From Marinomonas polaris DSM 16579 (GTDB lineage: Bacteria > Pseudomonadota > Gammaproteobacteria > Pseudomonadales > Marinomonadaceae), in NCBI RefSeq assembly GCF_900129155.1, contig NZ_FQVF01000002.1, positions 186,001-250,000 on the forward strand: a stretch of 64,000 nucleotides of DNA, in the 5' to 3' direction. How positions within the stretch are numbered: position 1 is the stretch's first letter; each line of letters begins with the position of its first letter. Below the pieces are notes generated by a model. The model had not been told where the DNA came from, made no database searches, and was given only the letters and a program-made list of their open reading frames with translations. The position numbers and the translations under genes were made by a program. Positions 53,342-63,746 of this stretch are shown here, in pieces.

Positions 53342-54202
53342 TTATAATTTAGATACTTGATAACCGCTGGCTTTAAGTTTTGCAAGTAAACTGTCTGGCC
53401 CAGCAAGGTGCATTGCTCCAACCATGATGAATTCGACTTCATCGTTCTTTAGCATATTTTCAATTTGCGCTATCCAAAGATTGTTTCGATCGACTAAAAG
53501 CGATTGATATACTTCAGGGTAATCTTGTCTAAAATCTGTTAACTCAATATCTGCCATGGTTTCCATATCGCCTTTTCTCCAGCTTTCCCTTAGGTCATTC
53601 ATGGTCTTTGGCATGTCTTTGATATCTGACAAGGTATAATTAATCACATCATTACTGTCTTGATCATTGATATTGCTGAGCATTTCTACTTGTGCTTCAG
53701 GCTCTTCAAGCCAGCCTTTGGGCTTTTGATCTTGTTGGGCTTTTTGTGCATAAAACTGATCGACACCTTCACTGGTAAAGCCCAGATGTTTCAGCTCAAT
53801 CATACTTAGGGAAATCGCCAGTGCACTGGGCTTTAGGTTTTGAATAGCTGTAAAAGGTATTTGTCTAGCGTTTAAATAGATTTTGAGTGACTGATAGGTT
53901 TCCGCTGAGATCACTTGATCTATGGTCGTGCCATCAGAATAAGACAACTCGGCTTGCATTTGTTGTTTGAATGCTGGGTTACTTAAGGTTTCCATGTTGG
54001 TTTCAAAAATAACTTTATCGGCAGCTTGGTAGGCTTTCTCGTAGGCTTTTGGTAAAGGGTAATCTTGTGCAGTGAGTAAGTGAATGGTACCACCAATATA
54101 GAGCGTATTGGTGCCTGACGTTACTTTCCAGACAGAAGCTGCTTGGGTTTGAAATGTAGCAGCAGCAAGTAAGGTTAAGCCAAATTTTTTGAGAAGATTC
54201 AT
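53342..54202 (-). CDS. TraB/GumN family protein
   Basis: The 286-residue protein has a signal peptide (residues about 1-21) and the family motifs LYIGGTIHLLTAQDYPLP (GTxH) and FIMVGAMHLAGPDSLLAKLK (GxxH). Known: TraB/GumN/TIKI-fold proteins include metalloproteases, with the two GxxH motifs binding metal. Peptidase activity here is inferred. Confidence 0.92.
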   Translation of the reverse strand: MNLLKKFGLTLLAAATFQTQAASVWKVTSGTNTLYIGGTIHLLTAQDYPLPKAYEKAYQAADKVIFETNMETLSNPAFKQQMQAELSYSDGTTIDQVISAETYQSLKIYLNARQIPFTAIQNLKPSALAISLSMIELKHLGFTSEGVDQFYAQKAQQDQKPKGWLEEPEAQVEMLSNINDQDSNDVINYTLSDIKDMPKTMNDLRESWRKGDMETMADIELTDFRQDYPEVYQSLLVDRNNLWIAQIENMLKNDEVEFIMVGAMHLAGPDSLLAKLKASGYQVSKL

Positions 54203-54420
54203 GAGATACCTAAATGGTTTTGTTGATCTATTATGACTTTCAGTTTACCTATCTCAATGATGAGCGGAAGAGGTTGATGAAAGTTGTACTGCTTTTTTCT
54301 CATTTTTTGCTACGGAATAAGTAGGTTTTATCCTACTAATACTCTCATAAAGAATGGCAAGCATAATTAGTAAAAGTGGTATTATCCTCGTTCTTATTTA
54401 TTCGAGTGTGTGGGTTTTCG

Positions 54421-54951
54421 ATGGGAAAAGAGTTTGTCTCTATAGGGTTAACGAACCCTAAAAGCACTTCAAATGTCGGTTCTGTAATGAGGGCTGCAGG
54501 GTGTTATCAAGTGGATCAAGTTTTATATTCTGGCAGTCGTTATGATCGTGCAGCTAAGATGTCGACAGACACCAAAAAAGCAACTTCATCCATTCCTTTG
54601 ATCAATATAGAAAGCCTTGGTGTAGACAATTTGATTGAGGCAGTAGACACCGATACCAAGATTGTGTGCGTCGATTTGATCCAAGGTGCGACACCGTTAC
54701 CAGCCTTTAATCATCCTGAAAAAGCCTTGTATATTTTTGGGCCAGAAGACGGCACGATAGGCCAAAAAATTGTCGATAGAGCCGATTTTGTTGTCTTTGT
54801 TCCTACTGTTGGTTGTATGAATCTAGCCGCATCGGTGAATGTGCTGCTTTATGATCGCTTAGCAAAGTCTGCTCGAGCCTTTGCAGGGGACGAGCTGATT
54901 CGCCAAAGTAAAGACGTCAATAATAATGTTAAAGTCCGACCTAATGCTTGA
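54421..54951 (+). CDS. SPOUT (TrmH-family) RNA methyltransferase
   Basis: The 176-residue protein has NPKSTSNVGSVMRAAGCYQV (N-terminal motif 1), YIFGPEDGTIGQ (motif 2) and VGCMNLAASVNVLLYDRL (motif 3) of the SpoU/TrmH class. ATG 54421 is preferred over an upstream codon. Known: these enzymes methylate rRNA or tRNA ribose with SAM. The substrate is not known. Confidence 0.92.
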   Translation: MGKEFVSIGLTNPKSTSNVGSVMRAAGCYQVDQVLYSGSRYDRAAKMSTDTKKATSSIPLINIESLGVDNLIEAVDTDTKIVCVDLIQGATPLPAFNHPEKALYIFGPEDGTIGQKIVDRADFVVFVPTVGCMNLAASVNVLLYDRLAKSARAFAGDELIRQSKDVNNNVKVRPNA

Positions 54952-55189
54952 AAGTAAGGCGCCTGAGTGTAAGGGGATGTTGCTTTCTTATCTATTACTT
55001 TGCATATAGTTAGCAGAATTTTGACTGTGATAAGTCTGTATCAATGCAAAAATGTCTCTTAAACCTAATGGCTATATTAGGAAGACGGCAGGTGTTCTAT
55101 TTTTCTGTTTTTGAGTACCATCTTGCTGTCCATTACTTCCTTTTAGCCATCATGGAACCTGTTTGATGAGATAGAAGGAACGCATACAA

Positions 55190-55945
55190 ATGGAGCCTAT
55201 AAAACGAGTCGTGCTTGCTGCATTAGCTTGTTATGTCCCAGTTATTTATGCTGCTGACACCCCCTTTACTCCTTTAGAGCCCTTGAGCGCTGAATTGGAG
55301 TTGGGAGTTATTGCAATTACTGGTAATACAGAGAGTACAGCGGTGAAAGCAAAAGCGACTATTAAACAGGACTTTGAAGCTTGGAAAGCGAAGTATCAGA
55401 TAGATACACTTTACAAAAGAGGTAAAAATGAGGGCGAAACTGACACAAGAACAACGGCACAAAAATTATTTTTATCCGCACAGAGTGACTATAAATTAAG
55501 CAGTGAAAATACTTCTGTATTTATCTATGGTTCCTATACCGACGATCGATTTAGTGGTTATGAATATCAGAATACCGTGTCTGTTGGTTACTCTGCGCGT
55601 TTGTTTGCTAGTGATAGCTCTTTTTTAGATTACAGTATCGGCCCTGGTTATTCTTTTACTAAAACGGATAAGGGCGATGAAGATGAAACAGCAATAATGC
55701 ATGTCGAATTGCAATATGAGTACAAAATTAGTCCTAATGCCACGTTTCAGCAAGCACTTAGCACCGAAGCTGCATTGCAGAGTGATAAAAATACTCGTTC
55801 GAAGTCAGAAACTTCCGTTAGTGTAAAACTGAGGGATGACCTTAGTATGAAAGCCTCTTATAGTCTTACTCATAATAGCCAAGTGTTGGATGATAAAAAG
55901 AACACAGATGGCACAACAAGTATCATTTTTGCTTATACATTTTGA
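55190..55945 (+). CDS. DUF481 family outer-membrane protein (YdiY-like)
   Basis: The 251-residue protein has a signal peptide (residues about 1-21, VIYAAD) and a beta-strand-rich barrel starting with ELGVIAITGNTESTAVKAKA, the DUF481 signature (GNT/GNS). It ends with a terminal Phe (IIFAYTF). Function unknown. It precedes the CobW gene by 12 bp, so they may be cotranscribed. Confidence 0.88.
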   Translation: MEPIKRVVLAALACYVPVIYAADTPFTPLEPLSAELELGVIAITGNTESTAVKAKATIKQDFEAWKAKYQIDTLYKRGKNEGETDTRTTAQKLFLSAQSDYKLSSENTSVFIYGSYTDDRFSGYEYQNTVSVGYSARLFASDSSFLDYSIGPGYSFTKTDKGDEDETAIMHVELQYEYKISPNATFQQALSTEAALQSDKNTRSKSETSVSVKLRDDLSMKASYSLTHNSQVLDDKKNTDGTTSIIFAYTF

Positions 55946-55957
55946 GATGTTTTCGTT

Positions 55958-56986
55958 ATGCGCTATCAGGGTATAAAAGTCACTTTGGTGACGGGTTTTT
56001 TAGGAGCGGGTAAAACAACTCTTATTCGCCACTTACTTGCGCAATCGCCTCCTAATGAGCGTTGGGCGGTATTGGTTAATGAGTTCGGTGATATTGGACT
56101 TGACGGTGCTTTTTATGCGGATTTAGGCGTAGCGATCCGTGAAGTTCCTGGTGGCTGTGTTTGCTGCACGACGTCCGCCGCCTTTCAACAAGGATTGAAC
56201 CAATTAATTCGTCAATATAATCCCGATCGCATTTTTATTGAGCCATCGGGCCTTGGTCATCCAAAACAGATTATGCAAAAGCTACGCAGTGCTTCTTATC
56301 AAGATGTGTTGTTTTTGACTGGGGCATTTTGTGTATTAGATGCACGTAACCTAAAAGACGAGCGTTACACAAAGCATGATATTTTCAATGATCAAATAGA
56401 GTCTGCTGACGGCATTGTATTGAGTCATGTTGATCGTTATCAGCAGGAAGATATTGATTTATTAGAGTCTCGATTTGGCGCGCTTACTTCAAAGGCATCA
56501 ACTCCCGTTCTTTACATGTCTGAGCCTATGGCCTTAAGTGCGGATTCGTTGGATATCGGCTTAATGAATTCATTAAGTATTTCTATTACTCCAGAAAGTG
56601 ATTCGAATCACTCTTCCCACCACCACCACCATCGTTATCATGAAGGTGGTAGTGATGTAGAAATACCGATTCAAAATGAGCGCTGGAGCTATCATAAACA
56701 ACAAGGTGCAATGCAGGTGGTCGGCTGGCGTTGGCCTGATTTTGATTGTTTTGATAAAGAGAACATGACGTCAATTATTCAAGATATGTCTAAGCCTAAT
56801 GGTGTTTACCGTATCAAAGGAGTGTTTGTTATCAACTCAAGTGAAGCTCTTTTTGTGAATGTCGCGCGAGGCGAAGTTGTAATAACAACATCACCTTGGC
56901 AGGGAGGTAGTCGCTTAGAAATAATAGGTGGAATCGAAGGTGATTGGTTGGAAATTTGCCAAGATTATTGTGTAAAGTTGCTTTAA
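55958..56986 (+). CDS. CobW/COG0523-family metal-binding GTPase
   Basis: The 342-residue G3E GTPase has Walker A GFLGAGKTTLIRHLL at residues 13-27, the CxCC metal motif GGCVCCTT at 65-72, the EPSGLGHP switch region and a NHSSHHHHHRYHE loop near residue 220. Known: COG0523 GTPases handle Zn, Co or Fe, and His-rich loops bind metal. Zinc chaperoning is a reasonable inference. An N-terminal ATG overlapping the preceding gene was not used. Confidence 0.92.
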   Translation: MRYQGIKVTLVTGFLGAGKTTLIRHLLAQSPPNERWAVLVNEFGDIGLDGAFYADLGVAIREVPGGCVCCTTSAAFQQGLNQLIRQYNPDRIFIEPSGLGHPKQIMQKLRSASYQDVLFLTGAFCVLDARNLKDERYTKHDIFNDQIESADGIVLSHVDRYQQEDIDLLESRFGALTSKASTPVLYMSEPMALSADSLDIGLMNSLSISITPESDSNHSSHHHHHRYHEGGSDVEIPIQNERWSYHKQQGAMQVVGWRWPDFDCFDKENMTSIIQDMSKPNGVYRIKGVFVINSSEALFVNVARGEVVITTSPWQGGSRLEIIGGIEGDWLEICQDYCVKLL

Positions 56987-57199
56987 TTAAGGTTTCACTG
57001 ATTATATTTGCTAGCTTTGTATTTACTTCAATTTTGTAGATTCTCTTTGTTTAACTGACAAAATCCGATGCTTGGTCTATTTTGTCATTAACTTTGGCAC
57101 CTTTTGTTATTGAGAGAAAGCCTCCGATAGAGGAACCTTTCTAGCATAAGAGGTTCCTATTGGAACGGATGGAATAAAAACAATAAGAGGTCATAGGCT

Positions 57200-59005
57200 A
57201 TGCCTGAATATAAAGCGCCGCTGCGCGACATCAAATTCGTCACTGAAGAAGTTCTCGATTTTCATGGACACTACGCTAAGTTGCCTGGTGCCGAAGAAGC
57301 GACGCCTGATATGGTGGCGGCGATTCTGGAAGAGGGCGCCAAGTTTGCTGAGCGTGTTCTTTCTCCTCTAAACCGTGTTGGTGATCAACAAGGTTGTCAA
57401 TTTAAAGATGGTGTAGTCACAACACCCGAAGGCTTCAAAGAAGCTTATCAGCAATATGTTGAAGGTGGCTGGCCATCGCTGTCTCATCCTGAAGAAGTGG
57501 GTGGACAGGGCTTACCAGACTCCCTTGGCATGATGGTGACGGAAATGATCGCCACTTCAAACTGGTCTTGGGGTATGTACCCAGGCTTAAGCCACGGAGC
57601 CATGAACACCATTGAATTGCATGGCACTGATGAGCAAAAACAAACCTATCTAACAAAACTTGTGTCTGGTGAATGGACCGGTACCATGTGTCTGACTGAG
57701 CCTCACTGTGGTACTGACCTTGGCATGTTGAAAACCAAGGCCGAGCCCCAAGCTGATGGCAGTTATGCTATTACAGGCACTAAGATTTTCATCTCTGCCG
57801 GTGAGCATGATATGGCTGACAACATTGTCCATATCGTATTGGCTCGTCTACCTGATGCACCTGCTGGTACAAAAGGCATTTCATTGTTTATTGTGCCAAA
57901 GCATAACGTCGATGGCTCTGGTGAAATGGCAGATCGTAACCAAGTGTCTTGTGGTTCAATTGAACACAAAATGGGTATTCATGGTAACGCGACTTGTGTA
58001 ATGAACTTTGATGGCGCGAAAGGCTTTCTTATTGGTGAAGCAAACCGCGGCTTGAATTGCATGTTTACCTTCATGAATACTGCGCGTCTTGGTACTGCTT
58101 TACAAGGCTTAGCGCATGCTGAGTGGGCGTTGCAGAACTCTGTTGCTTACGCGAAAGACCGTTTGCAAATGCGTTCTTTGTCTGGTCCAAAAGCGCCAGA
58201 AAAAGCAGCAGACCCAATTATTGTTCACCCAGATGTACGTCGTATGTTGCTAACGCAAAAAGCATTTGCCGAAGGCGGTCGTGCTTTGATTCATTATTGC
58301 TCTATGTTGGTAGACATAATGAAAAAAGGTACTGCTGACGAGAAAGCAGAAGCTGACGAACTGATGTCCTTACTTACCCCAATTGCTAAAGCATTTCTAA
58401 CTGAAACTGGTTTTGAATCAGCTAACCATGGTTTGCAAGTGTTTGGTGGTCATGGCTTTATCGCTGAATGGGGCATGGAACAAAACGTACGTGATTGCCG
58501 TATCTCTATGTTGTACGAAGGTACAACAGGTATTCAGGCGTTGGATCTATTGGGTCGAAAAGTACTAATGACTCAAGGTGCTACACTACGTCGTTTTACA
58601 AAAATTATTCATAAATTTTGCAAAGAGCACAAAGGCGATAAACGCTTAAAATCTTATATCACTGCACTAGATAAACTGAACGGTGAGTGGGGCGATGTTA
58701 CGATGAAAATCGGCATGAAAGCTATGCGCAACAAAGATGAAGTAGGCGCAGCGTCTGTGGATTATTTGATGTTCTCTGGTTATGTGGTGTTGGCTTATTT
58801 CTGGGCTCGCATGGCTGTGACGGCACAAACAAAACTAGACGAAGGCACTGATGAAGTCGGTTTTTATACGGCCAAACTGCAAACAGCAACTTTCTACTAT
58901 GAGCGATTGTTACCACGTACTCGTGGCCATGTAGAAGCTATGTTGTCAGGTGCTGATAATTTATTGGCGATGGATGAAGATAATTTCTTATTCCTAAACG
59001 CATAA
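57200..59005 (+). CDS. Long-form acyl-CoA dehydrogenase (about 600 residues)
   Basis: The 601-residue FAD enzyme has the ACAD core: MCLTEPHCGTDLGML, GTKIFISAGEHD, and the catalytic Glu in MLYEGTTGIQALDL. An extra C-terminal domain of about 130 residues (CKEHKGDKRLKSYITALDKL onward) is typical of the ACAD_C-type group. Known: it makes trans-2-enoyl-CoA and gives electrons to ETF, whose genes follow at 62.99 kb. It is probably the first gene of the fatty-acid block. Confidence 0.93.
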   Translation: MPEYKAPLRDIKFVTEEVLDFHGHYAKLPGAEEATPDMVAAILEEGAKFAERVLSPLNRVGDQQGCQFKDGVVTTPEGFKEAYQQYVEGGWPSLSHPEEVGGQGLPDSLGMMVTEMIATSNWSWGMYPGLSHGAMNTIELHGTDEQKQTYLTKLVSGEWTGTMCLTEPHCGTDLGMLKTKAEPQADGSYAITGTKIFISAGEHDMADNIVHIVLARLPDAPAGTKGISLFIVPKHNVDGSGEMADRNQVSCGSIEHKMGIHGNATCVMNFDGAKGFLIGEANRGLNCMFTFMNTARLGTALQGLAHAEWALQNSVAYAKDRLQMRSLSGPKAPEKAADPIIVHPDVRRMLLTQKAFAEGGRALIHYCSMLVDIMKKGTADEKAEADELMSLLTPIAKAFLTETGFESANHGLQVFGGHGFIAEWGMEQNVRDCRISMLYEGTTGIQALDLLGRKVLMTQGATLRRFTKIIHKFCKEHKGDKRLKSYITALDKLNGEWGDVTMKIGMKAMRNKDEVGAASVDYLMFSGYVVLAYFWARMAVTAQTKLDEGTDEVGFYTAKLQTATFYYERLLPRTRGHVEAMLSGADNLLAMDEDNFLFLNA

Positions 59006-59083
59006 GTAACACAACGAATAAACACCTGTGTAACATTGTCACACAGGCAATAAAATTTTTGCTAGGTTAAAGAGGTTTATATT

Positions 59084-59398
59084 ATGAGTGAAGCAAGAGC
59101 CGTTTTTGAATCCATGTTAAATCGTTTCGACGCAGATGAAGCTGATGACATGGAAGCTGTGTTTCAATTTGACTTAGATGATGCGGACAGTTATTACTTA
59201 AGTATCACGGATGGAAAATGTGATATGGGAGAAGGGGAGCATGATGACCCAACCGTGACTCTTAGTATGGATTTAAATACCTTGAAAGATGTTATGAGTG
59301 GTGAGTTAGATGGTATGGCTGCTTTTATGCAGGGAAAAATCCGTGCCGATGGAGATATTATGCTGGCGACTAAATTGACTCAAATTTTCCCTCAGTAA
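59084..59398 (+). CDS. SCP2 sterol-binding domain protein
   Basis: The 104-residue acidic protein is a single SCP2 domain (FQFDLDDADSYYLSITDGKCDMGEGEHDDPTVTLSM, MQGKIRADGDIMLATKL). Known: SCP2 domains bind acyl-CoA or lipid. It lies 78 bp after the dehydrogenase and before a terminator. Confidence 0.93.
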   Translation: MSEARAVFESMLNRFDADEADDMEAVFQFDLDDADSYYLSITDGKCDMGEGEHDDPTVTLSMDLNTLKDVMSGELDGMAAFMQGKIRADGDIMLATKLTQIFPQ

Positions 59399-59425
59399 GG
59401 GATCTTTTAGCAATTTTATAGCTCT

Positions 59426-59457
59426 AAAGCTCAACTACCTTTGTGTAGTTGAGCTTT
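59426..59457 (+). terminator. Intrinsic terminator after the SCP2 gene
   Basis: AAAGCTCAACTAC pairs with GTAGTTGAGCTTT, followed by TTG. The U-tract is short. Confidence 0.82.
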
Positions 59458-59639
59458 TGTACTGAGACCTTACATGATTACGGTGTTCGTCAAAACTTTG
59501 TTAAAAAGAGACTGAAAATGCTTATTTATCACTTATAAATTCTGCTTTTTTGTCTGTTTTTGCCTTTTTATGGCTTGGCTCGTGACATCATGAAAGAGCC
59601 TCATATTCTCCTAAATAAAAAAAACAAATGGAGCTTATT

Positions 59640-61337
59640 ATGACAATGGATACTTCTTTTCTTAGCAACGCAAATACTAGAAAAGCGCCGGGCAGCTACT
59701 TACCCTCATCGCTAAACCCACATGCTTATCAGTCATTAAATGATGTCTTAGCGTTAGCAACGAAAAAATTTGCCGATCGACCTGCTTTTACCAGTGTTGG
59801 CCGTACTTTGACCTATCGTGAATTAGGTGAAAAGTCCGATGCATTTGCAGCGTACCTTCAGCATGAAACGGATTTAATGCCTGGTGATCGAATCGCTGTT
59901 CAATTGCCTAATATTATTCAATATCCTGTGGTGCTGTTTGGCGCGATGAAAGCAGGCTTAATTATTGTCAACACCAACCCACTTTACACGCCAAAAGAGC
60001 TTGAGCATCAGTTTAATGATGCTGGCGTAAAAGCTTTGGTGGTGTTTGCCAATATGGCGCATAACGTTGAAAAAATATTAGCAAAAACCTCAATAAAACA
60101 CGTCATTATTACAGAAATTGCTGATTTTCATCCTCCTTTAAAACGCTTGCTAGTGAACTCCGTTGTTAAGTATGTGAAGAAAATGGTACCTGAGTATCAT
60201 ATTTCCAGCGCTTTAACGCTTAATGATGTGTTGTCGAAAGGTAAGGGTAAACCAGTCGAAAAAGTAGAGTGCAATCCGGAGAACATTGCGGTATTGCAAT
60301 ACACTGGTGGGACAACGGGTGTTGCGAAAGGGGCGATGCTGACTCATGCTAACTTGATTGCCAATATGTATCAGTTAAGTTCTAGATTGAGTTCTATCAT
60401 AGCTGATACAAACGAAGTCTATATTGCTCCGCTGCCGCTTTATCATATCTATGCTTTCCTAATTCATGGTCTGACACTTTTAGAGCGTGGTGCTCATAGT
60501 GTTTTGATTCCTAACCCTCGAGATTTACCGGGCTTTGTTAAAGAGCTTAAAAAATGGCCATTTACCGGCTTTGTTGGTTTGAATACCTTGTTTGTAGGGC
60601 TATGCAATAAAGCGGAATTCAAAGCACTCGATTTTTCAACTCTTAAGCTAACCTGCTCTGGAGGCATGCCTCTAACTCATGCAGCTGCGGATGAGTGGGA
60701 GAGAATCACTGGCTGCAAAATAGTAGAAGGTTATGGCTTAACTGAAACGTCACCAGTTGTGTCTTTTAATCCTATTGGTAAGGAGCGTATTGGTACGATC
60801 GGCCTACCTGTTTCTGAGACGGATATTAAGATTCAAGGGCGTGATGGTGAAACCTTGCCACAAGGGGAATCGGGTATGTTGTGCGTACGTGGACCTCAGG
60901 TGATGAAAGGCTATTGGAACCGTGAAGAGGCGACCCGAGAAGTCATGACAGAAGATGGTTTTTTAATCACAGGCGATATTGCTATGCAGCACCCTGATGG
61001 TTACTTACAAATCGTCGATCGTGCGAAAGATATGATCATCGTATCTGGCTTCAATGTGTACCCAACTGAAGTGGAAGATTGTCTTTCTTCTCATCCGTCG
61101 ATTCTGGAATCCGCCGCTATTGGTGTGCCAGACGATAAAACGGGTGAGTCCGTAAAAGCTTTTGTTGTTTTAAGGGCGAATGTTGAAACACTTGATGAAA
61201 AGGCCTTGCGCATATACTGCAAAGAAAATCTTGCTGCTTATAAGGTTCCTAAATTTGTTGAAATTCGCAAAGAGTTACCAAAGACCAACGTGGGTAAAGT
61301 TTTGCGTCGTGCCTTGCGCGAACAAGAGCAGGCTTAA
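59640..61337 (+). CDS. FadD-like long-chain acyl-CoA ligase
   Basis: The 565-residue AMP-binding enzyme has the ATP motif YTGGTTGVAKGAMLTH, EGYGLTETSPVVSFNP, GDIAMQHPDGYLQIVDRAKDMI and the catalytic Lys in KTNVGKVLRR. Known: it activates fatty acids as CoA esters. ATG 59640 is chosen because GGAG at 59630 lies at the right distance; ATG 59646 is another option. Confidence 0.93.
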   Translation: MTMDTSFLSNANTRKAPGSYLPSSLNPHAYQSLNDVLALATKKFADRPAFTSVGRTLTYRELGEKSDAFAAYLQHETDLMPGDRIAVQLPNIIQYPVVLFGAMKAGLIIVNTNPLYTPKELEHQFNDAGVKALVVFANMAHNVEKILAKTSIKHVIITEIADFHPPLKRLLVNSVVKYVKKMVPEYHISSALTLNDVLSKGKGKPVEKVECNPENIAVLQYTGGTTGVAKGAMLTHANLIANMYQLSSRLSSIIADTNEVYIAPLPLYHIYAFLIHGLTLLERGAHSVLIPNPRDLPGFVKELKKWPFTGFVGLNTLFVGLCNKAEFKALDFSTLKLTCSGGMPLTHAAADEWERITGCKIVEGYGLTETSPVVSFNPIGKERIGTIGLPVSETDIKIQGRDGETLPQGESGMLCVRGPQVMKGYWNREEATREVMTEDGFLITGDIAMQHPDGYLQIVDRAKDMIIVSGFNVYPTEVEDCLSSHPSILESAAIGVPDDKTGESVKAFVVLRANVETLDEKALRIYCKENLAAYKVPKFVEIRKELPKTNVGKVLRRALREQEQA

Positions 61338-61379
61338 CGCTTACGTTTAACGCCTTTTGAAGTGATTGGGAGAGCAATA

Positions 61380-61940
61380 GTGGCACAGGTTAAACGTAAG
61401 CTAATGCATCGACGTTGCATAGAGTCCTATGGTTTTTTACGCGAAGACGGTCTATGGGATATTGAAGCAAGTATGCAGGATCTTAAGTCCTATAATGTAA
61501 AGCGTGAATTTGATGACAGCTTGGTGCCGGAAGGCAGTCCTTTTCATGATATTCGCGCTTGTTTGACGTTAGACGATACCTTTTTAATCAAAGAGGTGTC
61601 GGTGACTATGGATTCCTATCCTTTTCCTAACTGTGGTGGCGCAGCACCTAGTTTTTCGATTCTAAAGGGGACTCGTATTGGACCCGGTTGGAGTCGTTGG
61701 TTAAAAGAAACCTTTAGCGGAAAAGTCGGGTGTACTCATGTATTAGAGCTTTTCCCTGTCGTCGCTACAACGGCGTTTCAAACTATGTGGGGACCTCTGG
61801 GAGAAAAGTATCCAGATCAAGTTTCATCAGCTGTGACTAAGTTAATTAATAGTTGTCATGGTTGGTCTGAAGACGGTCCAATGGTTCGTAAATTGGTCGA
61901 TGAACAGGTACTTAAGTTACCATCACAGGAGAGTCAGTAA
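61380..61940 (+). CDS. DUF2889 protein
   Basis: The protein has 186 residues with RCIESYGFLREDGLWDIEASMQD, VTMDSYPFPNCGGAAPSF and GCTHVLELFPVVATTAFQ, matching DUF2889. The start GTG 61380 follows GGGAGAG. Function is unknown; its place between the ligase and the hydratase suggests a role in acyl-CoA or aromatic acid metabolism (inference). Confidence 0.88.
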   Translation: MAQVKRKLMHRRCIESYGFLREDGLWDIEASMQDLKSYNVKREFDDSLVPEGSPFHDIRACLTLDDTFLIKEVSVTMDSYPFPNCGGAAPSFSILKGTRIGPGWSRWLKETFSGKVGCTHVLELFPVVATTAFQTMWGPLGEKYPDQVSSAVTKLINSCHGWSEDGPMVRKLVDEQVLKLPSQESQ

Positions 61941-62692
61941 TGAGTGATTTTGTTACTGAAAGCATTGAGTCTGGTGTGCAGATTTTGTGCTTAGATCGAG
62001 TTGAAAAGAAAAACGCGATTACATTGGACATGTATCAGGCACTAACTAATGCACTACGTCGTGCAGAGCTTAATCCTGAAGTAAAGGTGACCTTAATGCA
62101 TGGCGCGGGGAATGATTTTTCTTCGGGAAATGATATTAATGAATTTGTTCAGATTGCCCAAACGCCAGAAAAAATGGAAGCTATCATGGCTTTCTTGCAA
62201 GTCTTAACTAGCTATAAAAAACCACTAGTAGCGGGTGTTGAAGGCCGAGCTGTTGGTGTTGGCGCAACCATGTTGCTTCATTGTGATTTGGTTCTTGCTT
62301 CTCGAGGGGCGCGTTTACAGTTTCCATTTGTACAACTAGGCTTGGTGCCAGAAGCGGCGTCGAGTCATTTGCTTCCTCATTTAGTAGGTCATCAAAAAGC
62401 CTTTGAGATACTTGTGTTGGGTGACGTTGTTGATGCGACGCAAGCCTACGAGTTGGGGCTAATTAATCACTTATGTGAAGAGGGCGAAGCCTATAAAATG
62501 GCATTGTTTTATGCTGAGAAAACAGCAGCGCTGCCTGTTGAAGCTGTAGCTTTAAGTAAGGATCTATTGAAATATCGAGCGCAGGATGATGTTCAAATGG
62601 CCTTGATGCGAGAAGGTCGAATTTTTAAAGATCGTCTACGTTCAACAGAGGCACATCAAGCTTTTACTGCGTTTTTGTCGCGTAATAAGTAA
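61940..62692 (+). CDS. Enoyl-CoA hydratase/isomerase family protein
   Basis: The 250-residue crotonase-fold protein has GAGNDFSSGNDINEFV (oxyanion hole 1) and VEGRAVGVGATMLLHCDLVLASRGARLQFPFVQLGLVPEAASS (the Gly-rich second motif; acid residue at the catalytic site). The start overlaps the DUF2889 stop (TAATG). Known: it hydrates enoyl-CoA in beta-oxidation. A terminator follows. Confidence 0.92.
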   Translation: MSDFVTESIESGVQILCLDRVEKKNAITLDMYQALTNALRRAELNPEVKVTLMHGAGNDFSSGNDINEFVQIAQTPEKMEAIMAFLQVLTSYKKPLVAGVEGRAVGVGATMLLHCDLVLASRGARLQFPFVQLGLVPEAASSHLLPHLVGHQKAFEILVLGDVVDATQAYELGLINHLCEEGEAYKMALFYAEKTAALPVEAVALSKDLLKYRAQDDVQMALMREGRIFKDRLRSTEAHQAFTAFLSRNK

Positions 62693-62712
62693 TGTCTTTT
62701 AATGATTTCTGT

Positions 62713-62741
62713 AAAGCCTCACTTATCAGTGGGGCTTTTTT
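62713..62741 (+). terminator. Intrinsic terminator after the hydratase gene
   Basis: AAAGCCTCAC pairs with GTGGGGCTTT, followed by TTTT. The remaining part of the 300-bp gap (62742-62993) shows only the etfB upstream region. Confidence 0.88.
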
Positions 62742-62993
62742 GTTATTAAGGCTAGACTAATTGGGTTAAAAGGGTTCGGAACCTTTTTAGCAGATAATGC
62801 GCGCTTCTGAACGAAGCTTGAATATTTTTGTCAGTTAACTGGCGCTTTTTTGTTATTGATGAAAACCATTCCCAAACTACTATAGAGGGTAAGTGAAGAG
62901 TTCTATTGATAGGGAATATTAATATGCAATCAATCTAGTGAAAACTAAGGTTGAATGCTTAAAACAGAACTTAATAATAAATACGAGGGGCTT

Positions 62994-63746
62994 ATGAAAA
63001 TCTTAGTATCTGTAAAGCGAGTCATAGACTACAACGTCAAAGTTCGAGTCAAATCCGACCATACAGCGGTCGATCTTACCAATGTCAAAATGTCCATGAA
63101 TCCTTTCTGTGAAATCGCCGTGGAAGAAGCTATTCGCTTAAAAGAGAAAGGTGTTGCTTCTGAAGTCGTGGTGGTATCTGTTGGTTCAAAGTCTTGCCAA
63201 GAAACCTTGCGTACAGCAATGGCGCTGGGCGCAGACCGTGCTATTCAAGTTGAAACAGAAGATGGTTTAGATTCTTTATCTGTCGCTAAACTCATCGCCA
63301 AAGTTGCTCAAGATGAAGCCGCTGATTTGGTGATTATGGGTAAGCAAGCGATCGATTCTGATAATAACCAGACCGGCCAGATGGTTGCTGCTTTATTGGA
63401 TTATCCTCAAGCGACATTTGCATCTGAGGTTGCTATTGAAAATGGTGAAGCGCAAGTTACTCGTGAAATTGATGGTGGTTTGCAAACCTTGGCTATTACG
63501 CTGCCAGCGGTTGTTACCACAGACCTTCGTCTAAACGAGCCACGCTTTGCTTCTCTGCCTAATATTATGAAAGCGAAGAAAAAACCATTGGATGTAAAAA
63601 CACCTGCCGATCTAGGTGTAGAAGTTGGGTCTAATGTCAGCATCGTATCTGTTACGCCGCCGCCACAACGCGCTGGTGGTATTAAAGTTGGCTCTGTTGC
63701 TGAGTTAGTAGACAAACTTAAAAATGAAGCGAAGGTGGTGTCATGA
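62994..63746 (+). CDS. etfB: Electron transfer flavoprotein subunit beta
   Basis: The 250-residue subunit starts [19 protein letters not shown] and has the ETF-beta signature [36 protein letters not shown]-binding residues are in [20 protein letters not shown] 62994 has GAGGGGC upstream. Known: EtfAB carries electrons from acyl-CoA dehydrogenases to ETF-QO. Confidence 0.95.
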   Translation: MKILVSVKRVIDYNVKVRVKSDHTAVDLTNVKMSMNPFCEIAVEEAIRLKEKGVASEVVVVSVGSKSCQETLRTAMALGADRAIQVETEDGLDSLSVAKLIAKVAQDEAADLVIMGKQAIDSDNNQTGQMVAALLDYPQATFASEVAIENGEAQVTREIDGGLQTLAITLPAVVTTDLRLNEPRFASLPNIMKAKKKPLDVKTPADLGVEVGSNVSIVSVTPPPQRAGGIKVGSVAELVDKLKNEAKVVS